DNA from: Candidatus Cloacimonadota bacterium
GTDB lineage: Bacteria; Cloacimonadota; Cloacimonadia; Cloacimonadales; Cloacimonadaceae
Assembly (NCBI GenBank): GCA_029781115.1
Contig: JAKOXG010000004.1
Coordinates: forward strand, 124,001 to 188,000
Length of the DNA: 64,000 bases
Direction of reading: 5' to 3'
Shown here: positions 17,673 to 27,940 of the stretch, in pieces
Position numbering within the stretch: position 1 is the first letter of the stretch
Layout: each line of letters starts with the position of its first letter
Made by a program: the position numbers and the translations under genes
The notes under the pieces: generated by a model
Told to the model about the DNA's origin: nothing
What the model saw: the letters and a program-made list of their open reading frames with translations, nothing else
Databases searched by the model: none

Positions 17673-19798
17673 TACCTGATCTTACTAAAATAAAACCGGA
17701 TTTTGCCGCAGGAAAGACGGTGAAAAAAGCTGAACTACCCTTGTGGAAAACAAACGAACAGATAGACGTGAAAGCACTTTACGAGGCAAAAGACCTGGAT
17801 AAGATGCAACACTTGGACTTCCTCAGCGGCTTTGCGCCTTACCTGAGAGGGCCTTATGCCTCCATGTATGTGCAAAGACCTTGGACCATCCGCCAATACG
17901 CCGGATTTTCCACAGCGGAAGAGACCAATGCCTTCTACCGCAGAAACTTGGCTATGGGCCAGAAAGGGCTCTCGGTAGCCTTTGACCTCGCTACGCACCG
18001 TGGATATGATTCGGATCATCCCAGGGTGATAGGAGACGTGGGAAAAGCCGGTGTGGCAGTGGATTCCATCCTGGATATGAAGATTCTCTTCGATCATATT
18101 CCGCTGGATAAGATGAGTGTTTCCATGACCATGAACGGAGCGGTGATCCCCGTCATGGCTTTCTACATCGTGGCTGCGGAGGAGCAGGGCGTAAAGCCGG
18201 AACAGCTCACCGGAACCATCCAAAACGATATCCTCAAAGAGTATATGGTGCGCAATACCTATATCTACCCACCTGAAGCGTCTATGCGCATCATTGCGGA
18301 CATCTTTGCCTATACCAGTAAGAAAATGCCCAAGTTCAACAGCATCAGCGTCAGTGGCTATCACATGCATGAAGCTGGCGCAACTGCTGACTTGGAAATG
18401 GCTTACACGCTTGCTGACGGCTGGGAATATGTGCGCACCGGCCTCAAGGCGGGAATAGATATCGACGACTTTGCACCCCGGATTTCCTTCTTCTGGGGGC
18501 AAGGGATGAACTACTTTATGGAGATCGCCAAGATGCGTGCTGCCAGGATGCTTTGGGCCAAGATCATCAATAAGTTTGATCCCAAGAATCCCAAGTCACT
18601 GGCACTGCGCACTCACTCTCAAACTTCGGGCTGGAGCCTCACAGAGCAGGATCCCTACAACAACGTGGCGCGCACCTGCATCGAAGCTTTGGCTGCTACG
18701 CTGGGGCATACTCAATCCCTGCATACAAACTCGCTGGATGAAGCCATTGCCCTGCCCACGGATTTCAGCGCCCGCATCGCCCGAAATACCCAGCTGTATC
18801 TGCAAAATGAAACCTACATCACCAAGGTGATAGATCCTTGGGCGGGTTCATATTATGTGGAATCTCTCACCGACGAGATCATGAACCGTGCCTGGGCGCA
18901 CATCATGGAAGTGGAAGAGTTGGGTGGCATGGCCAAGGCGATTGGAACCGGATTGCCCAAGATGCGCATCGAAGAAGCGGCAGCCAGACGCCAAGCTAAG
19001 ATCGATTCCGGAGCGGAAGTGATCGTGGGAGTGAATAAGTATCGCTTGGAGAAAGAAGACGCCATGGAAATCTTGGAAGTGGACAACACCGCAGTGCGTG
19101 AGGCGCAATTGGCCAGACTTGCACAGCTCAAGGCTCAGAGAGATGAAGCCAAGTGTCAGGCGAGCTTGGATGCGCTGACCAAGTGCGCTGAAACCGGTGA
19201 AGGAAACTTGCTGGAGCTATCCATCGTAGCCGCCAGAAACAGAGCCTCTTTGGGCGAAATCTCCGATGCGATGGAAAAGGCCTTCGGGCGCCATCAAGCC
19301 ACTACCAGGCTAATCAACAACGTGTATAGAAGCGAGTATACAATGACAGACGATATAGAAAAAGTGCGTGCTTTGACGGATGCCTTTGCGGAAAAAGAAG
19401 GACGCAGACCCAGGATATTGGTAGCCAAAATGGGGCAAGACGGTCATGACCGTGGAGCCAAAGTAGTAGCTACAGCGTATGCCGACATGGGCTTTGACGT
19501 GGACGTTGGCCCATTGTTCCAGACTCCGGAAGAGACTGCCCGTCAAGCCGTTGAGAACGACGTGCACATCGTGGGCATGAGTTCTCTGGCAGCAGGGCAT
19601 AAGACACTGCTACCTCAATTGATAGCAGAGCTCAAGAAGTATGGTCGTGAAGACATCATCGTGATCGTGGGTGGAGTGATCCCGCATCAGGATTATGACT
19701 TCCTCTTGGAACACGGTGCAAAGGCTATCTTCGGTCCCGGAACCAGGCTGCCCGAAGCCGCTACCATCCTCATTCAAAAGCTAATGGAAGTAGAATAG
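17669..19798 (+). CDS. mutB: methylmalonyl-CoA mutase large (alpha, catalytic) subunit
   Basis: A 709-residue catalytic subunit. The TIM-barrel half contains [42 protein letters not shown] and [20 protein letters not shown]. The C-terminal cobalamin domain carries [13 protein letters not shown], the DxHxxG motif whose His ligates cobalt, followed by [15 protein letters not shown]. Length and motif order match typical large subunits. The start is GTG, overlapping the mutA stop, with a purine-rich GGGGGTGG just before it. The reaction links propionyl-CoA metabolism with the TCA intermediates; direction depends on the cell's metabolism. Confidence 0.97.
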   Translation: MIPDLTKIKPDFAAGKTVKKAELPLWKTNEQIDVKALYEAKDLDKMQHLDFLSGFAPYLRGPYASMYVQRPWTIRQYAGFSTAEETNAFYRRNLAMGQKGLSVAFDLATHRGYDSDHPRVIGDVGKAGVAVDSILDMKILFDHIPLDKMSVSMTMNGAVIPVMAFYIVAAEEQGVKPEQLTGTIQNDILKEYMVRNTYIYPPEASMRIIADIFAYTSKKMPKFNSISVSGYHMHEAGATADLEMAYTLADGWEYVRTGLKAGIDIDDFAPRISFFWGQGMNYFMEIAKMRAARMLWAKIINKFDPKNPKSLALRTHSQTSGWSLTEQDPYNNVARTCIEALAATLGHTQSLHTNSLDEAIALPTDFSARIARNTQLYLQNETYITKVIDPWAGSYYVESLTDEIMNRAWAHIMEVEELGGMAKAIGTGLPKMRIEEAAARRQAKIDSGAEVIVGVNKYRLEKEDAMEILEVDNTAVREAQLARLAQLKAQRDEAKCQASLDALTKCAETGEGNLLELSIVAARNRASLGEISDAMEKAFGRHQATTRLINNVYRSEYTMTDDIEKVRALTDAFAEKEGRRPRILVAKMGQDGHDRGAKVVATAYADMGFDVDVGPLFQTPEETARQAVENDVHIVGMSSLAAGHKTLLPQLIAELKKYGREDIIVIVGGVIPHQDYDFLLEHGAKAIFGPGTRLPEAATILIQKLMEVE

Positions 19799-19799
19799 A

Positions 19800-20906
19800 T
19801 TGGATAAACGCAAACCGGAATGGATTCCTGAAGATGCAGGCCCGGAATATGCTTCCCGGGTGATGAGCGCCAAGACGGCCGAAACTGCCACCAGCAAGGC
19901 ACCTTGGCGCAAGTCCAGAAGCAGATATGATCTGGATGCCTTGCAAGCAGGAATCTTGAATGGAGACCGTGCAACGCTCTCCAGAGCTATTACTTTGATC
20001 GAAAGTAACTCAACCGACCATTTCGCTATGGGGCAAGAACTGATCAAAAGGATCTTGCCCCATACCGGTTCTTCCATCAGAGTAGGCATCACCGGCGTCC
20101 CGGGAGCGGGGAAGAGCACCTTCATCGAAAGCTTTGGCTGCTTCCTGATCTCGCAAGGAAAGAAGGTGGCGGTTCTGGCAATTGACCCCAGTTCCAGCAT
20201 CTCGCAGGGCAGCATCCTGGGGGATAAGACACGCATGGAAAAGCTGAGCCGCAGCGAGCATTCCTTCATCAGACCTTCGCCCAGTTCGGGTGTTTTGGGA
20301 GGTGTGGCACGCAAGACAAGGGAGTCTATGCTCCTCTGTGAAGCCGCCGGATATGATACCATCCTGATCGAAACCGTGGGGGTAGGCCAGTCCGAAATCA
20401 CGGTGCGCAGCATGGTGGATATCTTTATGCTCATCCAAATCGCCGGTGCGGGTGACGAACTGCAAGGCATTAAAAAGGGGATTATGGAGCTAAGCGATCT
20501 CATCATCGTCAATAAGGCAGATGGTGACAATCTCCAGGCTGCCAAGATGGCTAAAGCCGAGCTGGATCATGCTTTACACTATATACAGCCCAGCACCAAA
20601 GGTTGGCAGAGCCAAACGCTGCTTTGCTCTGCTTTGGAAGAAACGGGACTGGATGCCATTGCGGATAAGATCGAGGAGTTCATCGCCAATACCAAAGCCA
20701 GTTCCATGTTCTCCTCCAGACGTAAGGATCAGGTTTTGCATTGGTTTGATGCCCTTTTGGACGAGGCGGTATTGGCTACCATCTACGGAAAACCGGGTGT
20801 AAGGGAGAAGATAGCAAGCCTGAGAAACGAAGCCAGGGAAAACCAAAAACCTGTGGTGCTGGCGGTTCAAGAGGCTTTGGAAGAGCTGAAAATCGAGGGG
20901 TGCTGA
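19800..20906 (+). CDS. meaB: MeaB/ArgK-type G-protein chaperone of methylmalonyl-CoA mutase
   Basis: A 368-residue P-loop GTPase that gates B12 loading and protects methylmalonyl-CoA mutase from inactivation. Motifs: GVPGAGKST (P-loop), AIDPSSS, TVGVGQSE (switch region), and NKADGDN for guanine specificity. C-terminal helices suit dimerisation. The listed start is TTG, one base after the mutB stop, with GGAAG upstream; an ATG at 19818 is a possible alternative and would cost six residues. Its position directly after mutAB supports the assignment. Confidence 0.93.
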   Translation: MDKRKPEWIPEDAGPEYASRVMSAKTAETATSKAPWRKSRSRYDLDALQAGILNGDRATLSRAITLIESNSTDHFAMGQELIKRILPHTGSSIRVGITGVPGAGKSTFIESFGCFLISQGKKVAVLAIDPSSSISQGSILGDKTRMEKLSRSEHSFIRPSPSSGVLGGVARKTRESMLLCEAAGYDTILIETVGVGQSEITVRSMVDIFMLIQIAGAGDELQGIKKGIMELSDLIIVNKADGDNLQAAKMAKAELDHALHYIQPSTKGWQSQTLLCSALEETGLDAIADKIEEFIANTKASSMFSSRRKDQVLHWFDALLDEAVLATIYGKPGVREKIASLRNEARENQKPVVLAVQEALEELKIEGC

Positions 20907-20928
20907 ACATCAACTTTAGGAGAATATC

Positions 20929-21399
20929 ATGAAAACTGCAGAATTTAGCCATGCCTTCAATCAGGTGCATAAGCCGTCAAAGGTGGCATTGGCCGTCACC
21001 CAAAAGCTGGATGGCTCATATAATCTCATCACACTTGAATGGTTTATGCGCACCTCCATCAGACCGCCCATGTTTGCCATCTCCATCGGTAATAGCCGTT
21101 ACAGCTATCGCTGTCTGGAAGCAAATCCTTTCTTCAACCTCGTGTTTCCCACTTCAGAGATGAAGGAATTGTGCAAAGCTGCCGGTTCCACTACCGGAGC
21201 AGAGGTGGACAAGTTTGAGCTCAATGAGGTGGAATTCATCGATGGAAAACTTAAAGGTTTTCCGGTGCTTACCCAAGCTAAAGCGGTGTTTGAGTGTGAG
21301 GTGGTGACTCAAGTTCGCAGCGGAGACCACACGATTTACGTAGGGCAGGTTAAGCATAGCTGGCTCAATGATGAGGGCGACATCCTGCTCATTCAATAA
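20929..21399 (+). CDS. flavin-reductase-like FMN-binding split-barrel protein
   Basis: A 156-residue protein of the flavin reductase-like family, recognised from MFAISIG, RYSYRCLEANPFFNLVFP and a closing HSWLNDEGDILLIQ. These proteins bind FMN in a dimeric split barrel and often reduce flavin with NAD(P)H; some bind cofactor only. It is the last gene of the mut operon, 22 bases after meaB behind TAGGAG. A redox role in cobalamin reactivation would suit the location, but that is speculation. Confidence 0.8.
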   Translation: MKTAEFSHAFNQVHKPSKVALAVTQKLDGSYNLITLEWFMRTSIRPPMFAISIGNSRYSYRCLEANPFFNLVFPTSEMKELCKAAGSTTGAEVDKFELNEVEFIDGKLKGFPVLTQAKAVFECEVVTQVRSGDHTIYVGQVKHSWLNDEGDILLIQ

Positions 21400-21467
21400 G
21401 TTCCTTATATTGGGTTAAGCCCGGAAGCCAGCGCAACCTCTACTCACAATTGCAGGGAAGTGACCTG

Positions 21468-21570
21468 CCTCTTCCTTGCTCAGCCTCCCGGTGATTACCC
21501 GGAGCCTCCCGGGAAAAACCCGAGTATCTCCACGGCATCACCCTGCGGGTAAGTAAGGAACAAGTGGGTG
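21468..21570 (+). repeat. 103-base repeat family 2, copy 1
   Basis: The reverse complement of this segment matches 33037-33139 with only six differences in 103 bases by my hand alignment. It contains AGCCTCCCGG twice and can form two adjacent hairpins, one with a four-base loop (GATT between CTCCCGGT and ACCCGGAG) and one around CCCGGG with a run of A in the loop. This is a REP/BIME-like layout. It sits in the 273-base space between the convergent ends of the mut operon and secF. Confidence 0.85.
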
Positions 21571-21625
21571 GCGAGTCTGAAAATCAAGCCAACTAAAAAC
21601 CTCTACTGAATTATCTGGAATAAAA

Positions 21626-21652
21626 GAAGCCGCTCAAATGATGAGCGGCTTC
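21626..21652 (-). terminator. Rho-independent terminator of secDF
   Basis: A perfect 11-bp stem (GAAGCCGCTCA / TGAGCGGCTTC) with a five-base loop. On the minus strand it is followed by TTTTATT, about 20 bases after the secF stop. On the plus strand the tail is ATCTTGTTT, so it may also serve the converging mut operon. Confidence 0.85.
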
Positions 21653-21672
21653 ATCTTGTTTATCTGTAATGA

Positions 21673-22656
21673 TTAACGTTTCTTCTTGGTGAGAGTTTTC
21701 ACACTCTTCTTTTGCTTTCCGGTCAGGGTGAAGATATCCAATACCAAGGGGCTGGCAACGAAGATGGATGAATAGGTTCCCAAGATCACACCCAGAGTCA
21801 TTGCAAAGGCAAAATCATGCAACACCGCTCCACCAAAGAACAAGAGCGCCAGAGAGCTGAACAGGGTGGTGAGCGTGGTGATGGTCGTACGGCTCAGGGT
21901 AGCGTTGATAGCACGGTCAAATAGCGGAGCCAATTCCTCGCCGCGGTTCAACCTGAGCTCTTCACGGATACGGTCGAAGATCACGATCGTGTTGTTGATG
22001 GAATAACCCACGATGGTGAGCAAAGCAGCGATGATCTGGAAGGTCATCTCCTTGCCCGTGATTGCGAAAGCACCGACGGTGATGAAGACATTGTGGAACA
22101 GAGCCAGAATGGCGATCACACCAAAGGTGAGCTCAAACCGGAACCAGATGTAGATGATCATCAGCACCAAGGCAATCAAGACGGCGATCAGGGCTTGAGA
22201 GCGTAGCTCGCCACCTACCTTCGGGCCTACGATGTAGAACTCTTCAACCACTTCTGTTTCCAGGTTTCTACCTTCCACATACTGAGGGAAGTTCTCTTTG
22301 ATGATCTCTACTATGCGGTCCTTGGTGTCAGCACTCACTTGATCGGTATCTTTCTTACTCTTCATTTTTATCAGGAAGGTGGCGTTGTCTGCTTCTCCGA
22401 TGTTTTGGATGTCAGCTTCCGGGAAGCCATTTGCCCTCAAGACGCCACGAAGCTTGCCCACCTGTAGAGTAGGCACGTTTGGATCCTTGGCCTTGAGGTT
22501 GATTTTGGCAGATACACCGCTGGTGAAGTCCACGCTCCAGTTGAGGCCATTTACGATCAAGGCAATCAAGCTGACCAACATCAGAATACCTGATATTGCG
22601 TAAGACACTTTACGGTATTTAACGAAGGCGAATTTGGCATTTTTAAACAGTCTCAT
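21673..22656 (-). CDS. secF: protein translocase subunit SecF
   Basis: A 327-residue inner-membrane subunit that, with SecD, uses the ion gradient to pull exported proteins through SecYEG. It shows the expected pattern: an N-terminal membrane helix (about residues 17-36), a periplasmic domain, then five helices with GYSINNTIVIFDRIRE, RTTITTLTTL and the closing transmembrane block. A lysine-rich tail (KKSVKTLTKKKR) ends the protein. It starts eight bases after secD with a full AGGAGG ribosome site. Confidence 0.96.
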   Translation of the reverse strand: MRLFKNAKFAFVKYRKVSYAISGILMLVSLIALIVNGLNWSVDFTSGVSAKINLKAKDPNVPTLQVGKLRGVLRANGFPEADIQNIGEADNATFLIKMKSKKDTDQVSADTKDRIVEIIKENFPQYVEGRNLETEVVEEFYIVGPKVGGELRSQALIAVLIALVLMIIYIWFRFELTFGVIAILALFHNVFITVGAFAITGKEMTFQIIAALLTIVGYSINNTIVIFDRIREELRLNRGEELAPLFDRAINATLSRTTITTLTTLFSSLALLFFGGAVLHDFAFAMTLGVILGTYSSIFVASPLVLDIFTLTGKQKKSVKTLTKKKR

Positions 22657-22664
22657 GATTCCTC

Positions 22665-24257
22665 CTAAATACTCATTGTCTCTCTGTTGCCTTTCAGGAA
22701 CAGATTGTCAAGGATGGCGCGCACAAATACGATGGCGCAGAACATCGAACCTATAATACCGATACTCAAAGTGACTGCGAAGCCACGGATGGGACCGGAG
22801 CCAATATAGTAAAGCACTACAGCTGCAATCAAAGTGGTGATGTTGGAGTCCCACACGGTGATTACAGCACGATCAAAGCCAGCATCTACGGCGGTTCTGG
22901 GTGTCTTGCCGGCGTCGAGCTCTTCTTTGATGCGTTCAAATATGACCACGTTGGCGTCCACTGCCATACCGATGGTGAGGATGATACCTGCGATACCGGG
23001 TAAGGTGAGCGTGGCTTTAAACAGGGTGAGCATGGCCAGAATGAAGCCGATGTTGAATAGCAGCACAAAGTCTGCCACCAAGCCGGCACCTTTGTAGAAA
23101 ATAGCCATGAAGATGATCACGGCCAAAAGACCGATGATACCGGCTGTGATGCCGCTTTTGATGCTGTCAGCTCCCAGGGAAGCACCGATGATGGATGAGC
23201 TCACAGGGGTGATGGGAGCGTCCAAAGTGGGGCTGTTGAGCAGGATTTCCAGCTCTGTGGCTTCTGAAGTGGTAAACTGACCCGTGATTTGGGCGCGTCC
23301 ACCCGGGATGCGCTCTTGGATATTGGGTGCAGAGTAAACCACATCGTCCATCAGGATGGCCAGGCGTTTACCCACGTTCTCGCCAGTAACCCTTTCAAAT
23401 ACACGGGCGCCTTCGGATGTCATCTGTAGGGAGACATAAGGCTTGTTTGCGGTGCGTGGATCGGTTGATGTGGCAGAACCATATTCCATATTGGCTTTGG
23501 AGATGTGTTTCCCAGACATCTGAACAGCGCTGTTCAGCACGTAAAGTTCACGGTCAGCATTGGGATCCTGGCTGTCCATCTTACCAAAAGCAAGCTGATA
23601 CCCTGCAGGCACCAGAGAGAGGAACTCTTCAGTGTCCATGAGATCTGAGAGGGTGCGGTAGTTTTCACTGCGCACCACATAGTTGATCTCGGTTCTGTCT
23701 ATCATTCTGCGGAAGACCCATGCTTCTGTGCTCAGGCTGTCTACTGCCAATTTGAGGCTGTCAACCAGGGCTTTATCAGCCTTATCCAACTTAGCTAAGG
23801 TGGGGAAGAGGGCTACGTTCATCTTCAGGTTTTGGTCGATAGCTGTGAGAACCTTATCAGCTTCATCCGGAGCCGCTAAGAGCTTAAACTCCAGCATAGC
23901 TGTCTTCTTGAGGAGGTTTTCGGCGGCTAACTGGTCTTCTACACCAGGAAGCTGAACCTCGATGCGTTTCTCGCCCATCTTCTGGATGCTGGGCTCGGAA
24001 ACGCCAAATTTGTCGATACGGTTTCGTATCACTTCGATGTTGTTGTCAATCGCCTTACTCGCCTGGTCTGCGGGAAGCTTGGAAGTATCCACTTCCAATA
24101 CGATCTGCGTTCCGCCCCTGAGGTCCAAGCCCAGATTCAATTTCCAGGAAGCCCACCAACTCGGCAGGCTGTCTTTGAACACCAAAGGAGCAAGGAAAAA
24201 TGCAGTCCCAAGTACAAACACCAGGATAGCAAGTCCGCGCCATGAGAACTTTTTCAT
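22665..24257 (-). CDS. secD: protein translocase subunit SecD
   Basis: A 530-residue SecD: N-terminal membrane helix, then LGLDLRGGTQIVLEVD (D1 signature), a large periplasmic domain (IRNRIDKFGVSEPSIQ, GRAQITG), and five C-terminal helices with TLPGIAGIILTIGMAVDANVVIFERI. It works with SecF in late export. A GGAG precedes the ATG. The gene follows DUF3467 by 98 bases, which hold no clear signal, and may share transcription with ftsY further upstream. Confidence 0.96.
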   Translation of the reverse strand: MKKFSWRGLAILVFVLGTAFFLAPLVFKDSLPSWWASWKLNLGLDLRGGTQIVLEVDTSKLPADQASKAIDNNIEVIRNRIDKFGVSEPSIQKMGEKRIEVQLPGVEDQLAAENLLKKTAMLEFKLLAAPDEADKVLTAIDQNLKMNVALFPTLAKLDKADKALVDSLKLAVDSLSTEAWVFRRMIDRTEINYVVRSENYRTLSDLMDTEEFLSLVPAGYQLAFGKMDSQDPNADRELYVLNSAVQMSGKHISKANMEYGSATSTDPRTANKPYVSLQMTSEGARVFERVTGENVGKRLAILMDDVVYSAPNIQERIPGGRAQITGQFTTSEATELEILLNSPTLDAPITPVSSSIIGASLGADSIKSGITAGIIGLLAVIIFMAIFYKGAGLVADFVLLFNIGFILAMLTLFKATLTLPGIAGIILTIGMAVDANVVIFERIKEELDAGKTPRTAVDAGFDRAVITVWDSNITTLIAAVVLYYIGSGPIRGFAVTLSIGIIGSMFCAIVFVRAILDNLFLKGNRETMSI

Positions 24258-24355
24258 TGGCTTAAACTCCGTATTTCATTGTTTTATAACTTAATCTCAG
24301 TTTAATGACCCAGTTTTCCTGAGTCCGCTCATTCGTCAACACTTTTATGAAATGT

Positions 24356-24664
24356 TTAGTTCTGATCCGGCTTGAAACCCACGGGTTTGTTTTCAGGCAT
24401 GCCCTGAACTTTGATCTCGCCAAACTGGCTTTCAAAGGTGTTTACGTTCTTTTCCAAAAGCTGTAGAAGCTGCTTTGCATGTGATGGTGTGCACACCACG
24501 CGGGTGTAGATTTTGGCATCTGGAATGCCGGGAAGGATGCGACCAAAATCCATGATAAACTCACTCGGGGAGTTTGTGATTACAAAGAAGTTTGCATATA
24601 CTCCCTCGCCTACTTTTTCATCGATTTTGATGTTGATCTGTTGAGGTTGGTTTGGTTTTGACAT
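24356..24664 (-). CDS. DUF3467 family protein
   Basis: A 102-residue soluble protein matching DUF3467 in the order IxIDExVGEGVYANFFVITNSPSEFIMDF, LPGIPDAKIYTRVVCTPSHAKQLL, then NVNTFESQFGEIK. The family is widespread in Bacteroidetes and other bacteria, with no settled function. It lies 18 bases downstream of the helicase gene and upstream of secD, in the same orientation, behind AAGGAGT-like bases. Confidence 0.85.
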   Translation of the reverse strand: MSKPNQPQQINIKIDEKVGEGVYANFFVITNSPSEFIMDFGRILPGIPDAKIYTRVVCTPSHAKQLLQLLEKNVNTFESQFGEIKVQGMPENKPVGFKPDQN

Positions 24665-24682
24665 GGTGTTTACTCCTTATAT

Positions 24683-27600
24683 TCAAATACTATGTCCTAT
24701 TATTTGTTCACTTGAGATCACTTTATGGGAACTGCGAATTGTGTCTATCAAAAAAGCATAATGAGGGCTATTTCGACAGATATTGATGTTGCCGATTATG
24801 TATAGTTGCTCCTTGGCGCGGCTGATAGCCACATTGAGTTTGCGGTCAACCTGCTGGTCGTCAGAGATGGATTCCACGCTCCGGATATCATACTTGTCTC
24901 TGAGTGGCAAGCTCATGAGGATAATCTTGCGTTCCGAGCCCTGAAAGCGTTCAACAGTGTCGATGGTGACGACATCAAAGGGAGCAACCAGCTTATGCTT
25001 GAGTGCCTGGATCATGGCTCGGAAGGGAGCCACGATACCGACGTCGTTTTCCAAGTCTTGGATGCGTCCCACATCTTTGAGCCTCTGCAGCAAGCGATAG
25101 ATCAATTCGACTTGGTGGTTGTCGTAATAGGCATCAGCAGTGGGTGGACAGTCAATCCACACCACGCGGTGTTTCAGATATTCTTCCCAGTCATCTTGAT
25201 ATTGCAGCTCGCCCTTCTGATGTTCGGTTCCGCATTCAAGCTGATGGTTGTAATAGTGCTGCACCAAAGAGCTGATCTCGGAGTGCATCCGATACTGCTT
25301 GCTCAGCATGAATTTTGCCTGATCAAGGTTTCTTTCCTGGCAGAGCAGGAAAAGCCTCTCCATCATGGAACGGTTGTAGCTGCTGTAGTGCAAGCTTTGC
25401 AGACGTGGAGACTCGAAGTTGTAGACGGCTTCTTGTTGGCTGACGATGGGCGGCAATTGGTTTTGATCTCCCACCAGGATGAAGCGTGATGCCAGTGAGA
25501 TGATGCCCAAGATGTTGGACTCGATGATCTGTGAAGCTTCGTCGATGATCACCGTGCCGATATGAGGGACGATCTTGGTGAAGTCCTGAATCCAGGCGTT
25601 GCAGCTATGGACAGTGGCAACCCAGATGCGGTTGTTTTTGACGATTTGCTCGATCTCGGCAAACTTCTTGTCTTGGATCATGTTTTCCAAGAGCTTATCT
25701 TGAACACTTTGGCTTCTGCCGGTGCGGATGTAGTCTATATCATGTTTATCCAGATTGCCGCAGATTTCGTCTACTGCCCGGTTGGTGAAGCTGAGCACCA
25801 GGATGACCTGCTCGGTAGTTGTATAAAGCTCCTTGATCAGTCGGGTGACCAATCCCGATGTCTTCCCTGTCCCTGGAGGGCCTTGAACCACACAGTAGTC
25901 CTTGGTAGCCATGATCTTATCTATGAGTTTGCCAATTTCGTCTGAGGCTTTAGGCTCCACTTCATCGAAAGTGGGGTCTTGCAAGCCGATGACCTTCTGA
26001 CGCTTTTCTTTACCGGAAGCTGCCAAGCTCATAATGGACGCCAAGGGGCCAAAGAGCATGCTTTCCAAAAGGTCGTGCTCGATAGCCCAGCTGTGTGCTT
26101 CTTTAGAGACGATGATGGCGGGATTCAGCAGACCTCGGGCACGGATGACTATATAGTCCTTGCCCAGTTCTATCAATTCTGCCCGAATGATCTGCTGTTG
26201 ATAGATCTTGAGGTCTTCACAGTAGGCTATCACCACGTCGCCTTCCCGGAAGTTGCTGATCAGCTCTTTCTGCTTGATCTTGAAAGTGATGCAGTTTTTA
26301 TCGATACCTTGCAGCTCCAGGTCCGGCAATATCTTATAGCGCTGGAGCTTTTCCTCTTTGCTGTGTCTCCAAAGGGCGTTGTGCCCTCTTTGATTGCGCT
26401 CATCAGCACTGCAGGAGCCGATCTTGATATGCCAGGCTTCTCTTACCGCCAAGCGTATTTGCTGCAAAAACCATTCATATTCATCTGCATCCAAGTCATT
26501 CAGGGCTACGTTTATCGCCCTGATTTTAGTGATTATAAAGGGTGCCAATCCCTCGCCCGTATAGGTCTTGAACCAATCAAAGAAGCTCTTGGGATCGTCA
26601 GCCAACTGCTTCCAAATGCCCAAGATGCGGTTGCGGCACATCAGCAGGTTTTGCTCCTGAATCACGGTGTTGGAGACCAGGCGCAGGCTTTTGGTGGGGC
26701 TTTTGGAATAGAGAACAGCTGCACTGCCCAACTGCTGATAGCCATAACACTCCCTGATCATCATGTTGTAGCCTATCACCTGAGCCTGATGTTGCGGCCA
26801 CAGATTGCTTTGGGGCACAGAGCCACTCTTTAGTTCCGTGATATATTGTTTGCCATCCTTTTGATAGAGCAGATCCAGGCGCCCCTGCAAGCCATATTTG
26901 GGGCAGATGAAAGAAGGCTCAAGCATCATGGGATACGTCCTGGCGTATCTTGCCATCTGTCTGAGGCGTGGCAGATGCTCACTCTTGACCTTATTATAGA
27001 TGCCCAAGGCATCCTGCGCCCCCAAAGCAACCATTGGGATGGGCGAGCGCGCCAAGCTGTCCTTGAAAAGCTGATCATATTCGGCCTCAGGCTCAAACAT
27101 CAGATCATCAAAGATGTTATTCACCGTGGAGCCCAGAACTATGCTGCTGGAGCTGGGTTCGTCTATGAGTCTGTTGATCAGGGAGAGTTCCGGATGCATC
27201 CCGCTATAGGTCATGCAATCCGCAATGGTGCTTACATCCATCAGGTAATCCGGCTCTACCACAATCAGCGTGCCCGGTTCTGAAACATATCTGTTGTTCC
27301 CCGAGGATGCTTCTTTGAGCTTGATGCAGTTGAGCGTAACCCAAGGCCAGAGAACCTTGTCCAAAAGGCTCCAATTCCTGCCGCCCCTACCTTCGTCGCC
27401 ATCAAAAAGGCGGATGGACACATATTCCCCTTCCTCATCGATTGCATCTATATCTATACCTATAGAGGGAGTCAACTTCCAGCTCTTGACCACACAGAGA
27501 AAGTCCACTTTCTTGGTGCTTTTCAGCACTGTAAAAGCTTGGGCTTGACGCTGTTGGATGTAATTTGACAGAGCTGGATGTGATGCTGCTGCTTGGAAAT

Positions 27601-27940
27601 GTTCCAGCAGCTTCACCAAAACCCATACACAAGAAAGATAGTCCTTTTCCTTGGGGACAAAGCCGCTTTCATGGCTGACTTTATTGCCAAGCTTGCGCAT
27701 TTCGTTTGCCTGTCCCACCAGAAAGGACGGCATATTCACCTCATTGTGCAGATATTGCATCCTGGAAAAGAGGTTCCCCGTCGAGATGCGTGCGTCTTGA
27801 GTGAGGGTCTTATACAGGTCTTCCAGCAGCGACCTCAGCAAAAGGATGCGGCCTTTGATGCCACCTTCAGAGTTGCAGACTGAGTGTATTCTCTGCAAAA
27901 AGTCCTGCGCCACTTCCTGGCTGATCAGTTCAGCTTTCAT
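24683..27940 (-). CDS. HEPN-like / PD-(D/E)XK nuclease / SF1 helicase fusion
   Basis: A 1085-residue three-part protein. Residues 1-120 look like a DUF4145/HEPN domain, with MRKLGNKVSHE at 81-91. Residues of about 310-440 carry a Cas4/RecB-type nuclease core: GRLDLLY (metal Asp), ELKSGS (ExK) and QAQVIGYNMM (QxxxY). Residues of about 690-1070 are a Dna2/UPF1-like helicase: GPPGTGKT, VIIDEASQ, LVGDQNQLPP, KQYRMH, TVERFQGSE and VAISRAKEQLY. It abuts the ftsY stop (TAGATG). DNA end processing or repair is plausible. A defence role is possible given the HEPN part, but the location among export genes does not argue for it. Confidence 0.85.
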   Translation of the reverse strand: MKAELISQEVAQDFLQRIHSVCNSEGGIKGRILLLRSLLEDLYKTLTQDARISTGNLFSRMQYLHNEVNMPSFLVGQANEMRKLGNKVSHESGFVPKEKDYLSCVWVLVKLLEHFQAAASHPALSNYIQQRQAQAFTVLKSTKKVDFLCVVKSWKLTPSIGIDIDAIDEEGEYVSIRLFDGDEGRGGRNWSLLDKVLWPWVTLNCIKLKEASSGNNRYVSEPGTLIVVEPDYLMDVSTIADCMTYSGMHPELSLINRLIDEPSSSSIVLGSTVNNIFDDLMFEPEAEYDQLFKDSLARSPIPMVALGAQDALGIYNKVKSEHLPRLRQMARYARTYPMMLEPSFICPKYGLQGRLDLLYQKDGKQYITELKSGSVPQSNLWPQHQAQVIGYNMMIRECYGYQQLGSAAVLYSKSPTKSLRLVSNTVIQEQNLLMCRNRILGIWKQLADDPKSFFDWFKTYTGEGLAPFIITKIRAINVALNDLDADEYEWFLQQIRLAVREAWHIKIGSCSADERNQRGHNALWRHSKEEKLQRYKILPDLELQGIDKNCITFKIKQKELISNFREGDVVIAYCEDLKIYQQQIIRAELIELGKDYIVIRARGLLNPAIIVSKEAHSWAIEHDLLESMLFGPLASIMSLAASGKEKRQKVIGLQDPTFDEVEPKASDEIGKLIDKIMATKDYCVVQGPPGTGKTSGLVTRLIKELYTTTEQVILVLSFTNRAVDEICGNLDKHDIDYIRTGRSQSVQDKLLENMIQDKKFAEIEQIVKNNRIWVATVHSCNAWIQDFTKIVPHIGTVIIDEASQIIESNILGIISLASRFILVGDQNQLPPIVSQQEAVYNFESPRLQSLHYSSYNRSMMERLFLLCQERNLDQAKFMLSKQYRMHSEISSLVQHYYNHQLECGTEHQKGELQYQDDWEEYLKHRVVWIDCPPTADAYYDNHQVELIYRLLQRLKDVGRIQDLENDVGIVAPFRAMIQALKHKLVAPFDVVTIDTVERFQGSERKIILMSLPLRDKYDIRSVESISDDQQVDRKLNVAISRAKEQLYIIGNINICRNSPHYAFLIDTIRSSHKVISSEQIIGHSI

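Noticed and set aside
21468-21570. CRISPR-like repeat unit
   Set aside because: There are two distant inverted copies and no tandem repeat-spacer pattern, and no cas genes are nearby; the nuclease-helicase gene has a Cas4-like core but no CRISPR context.
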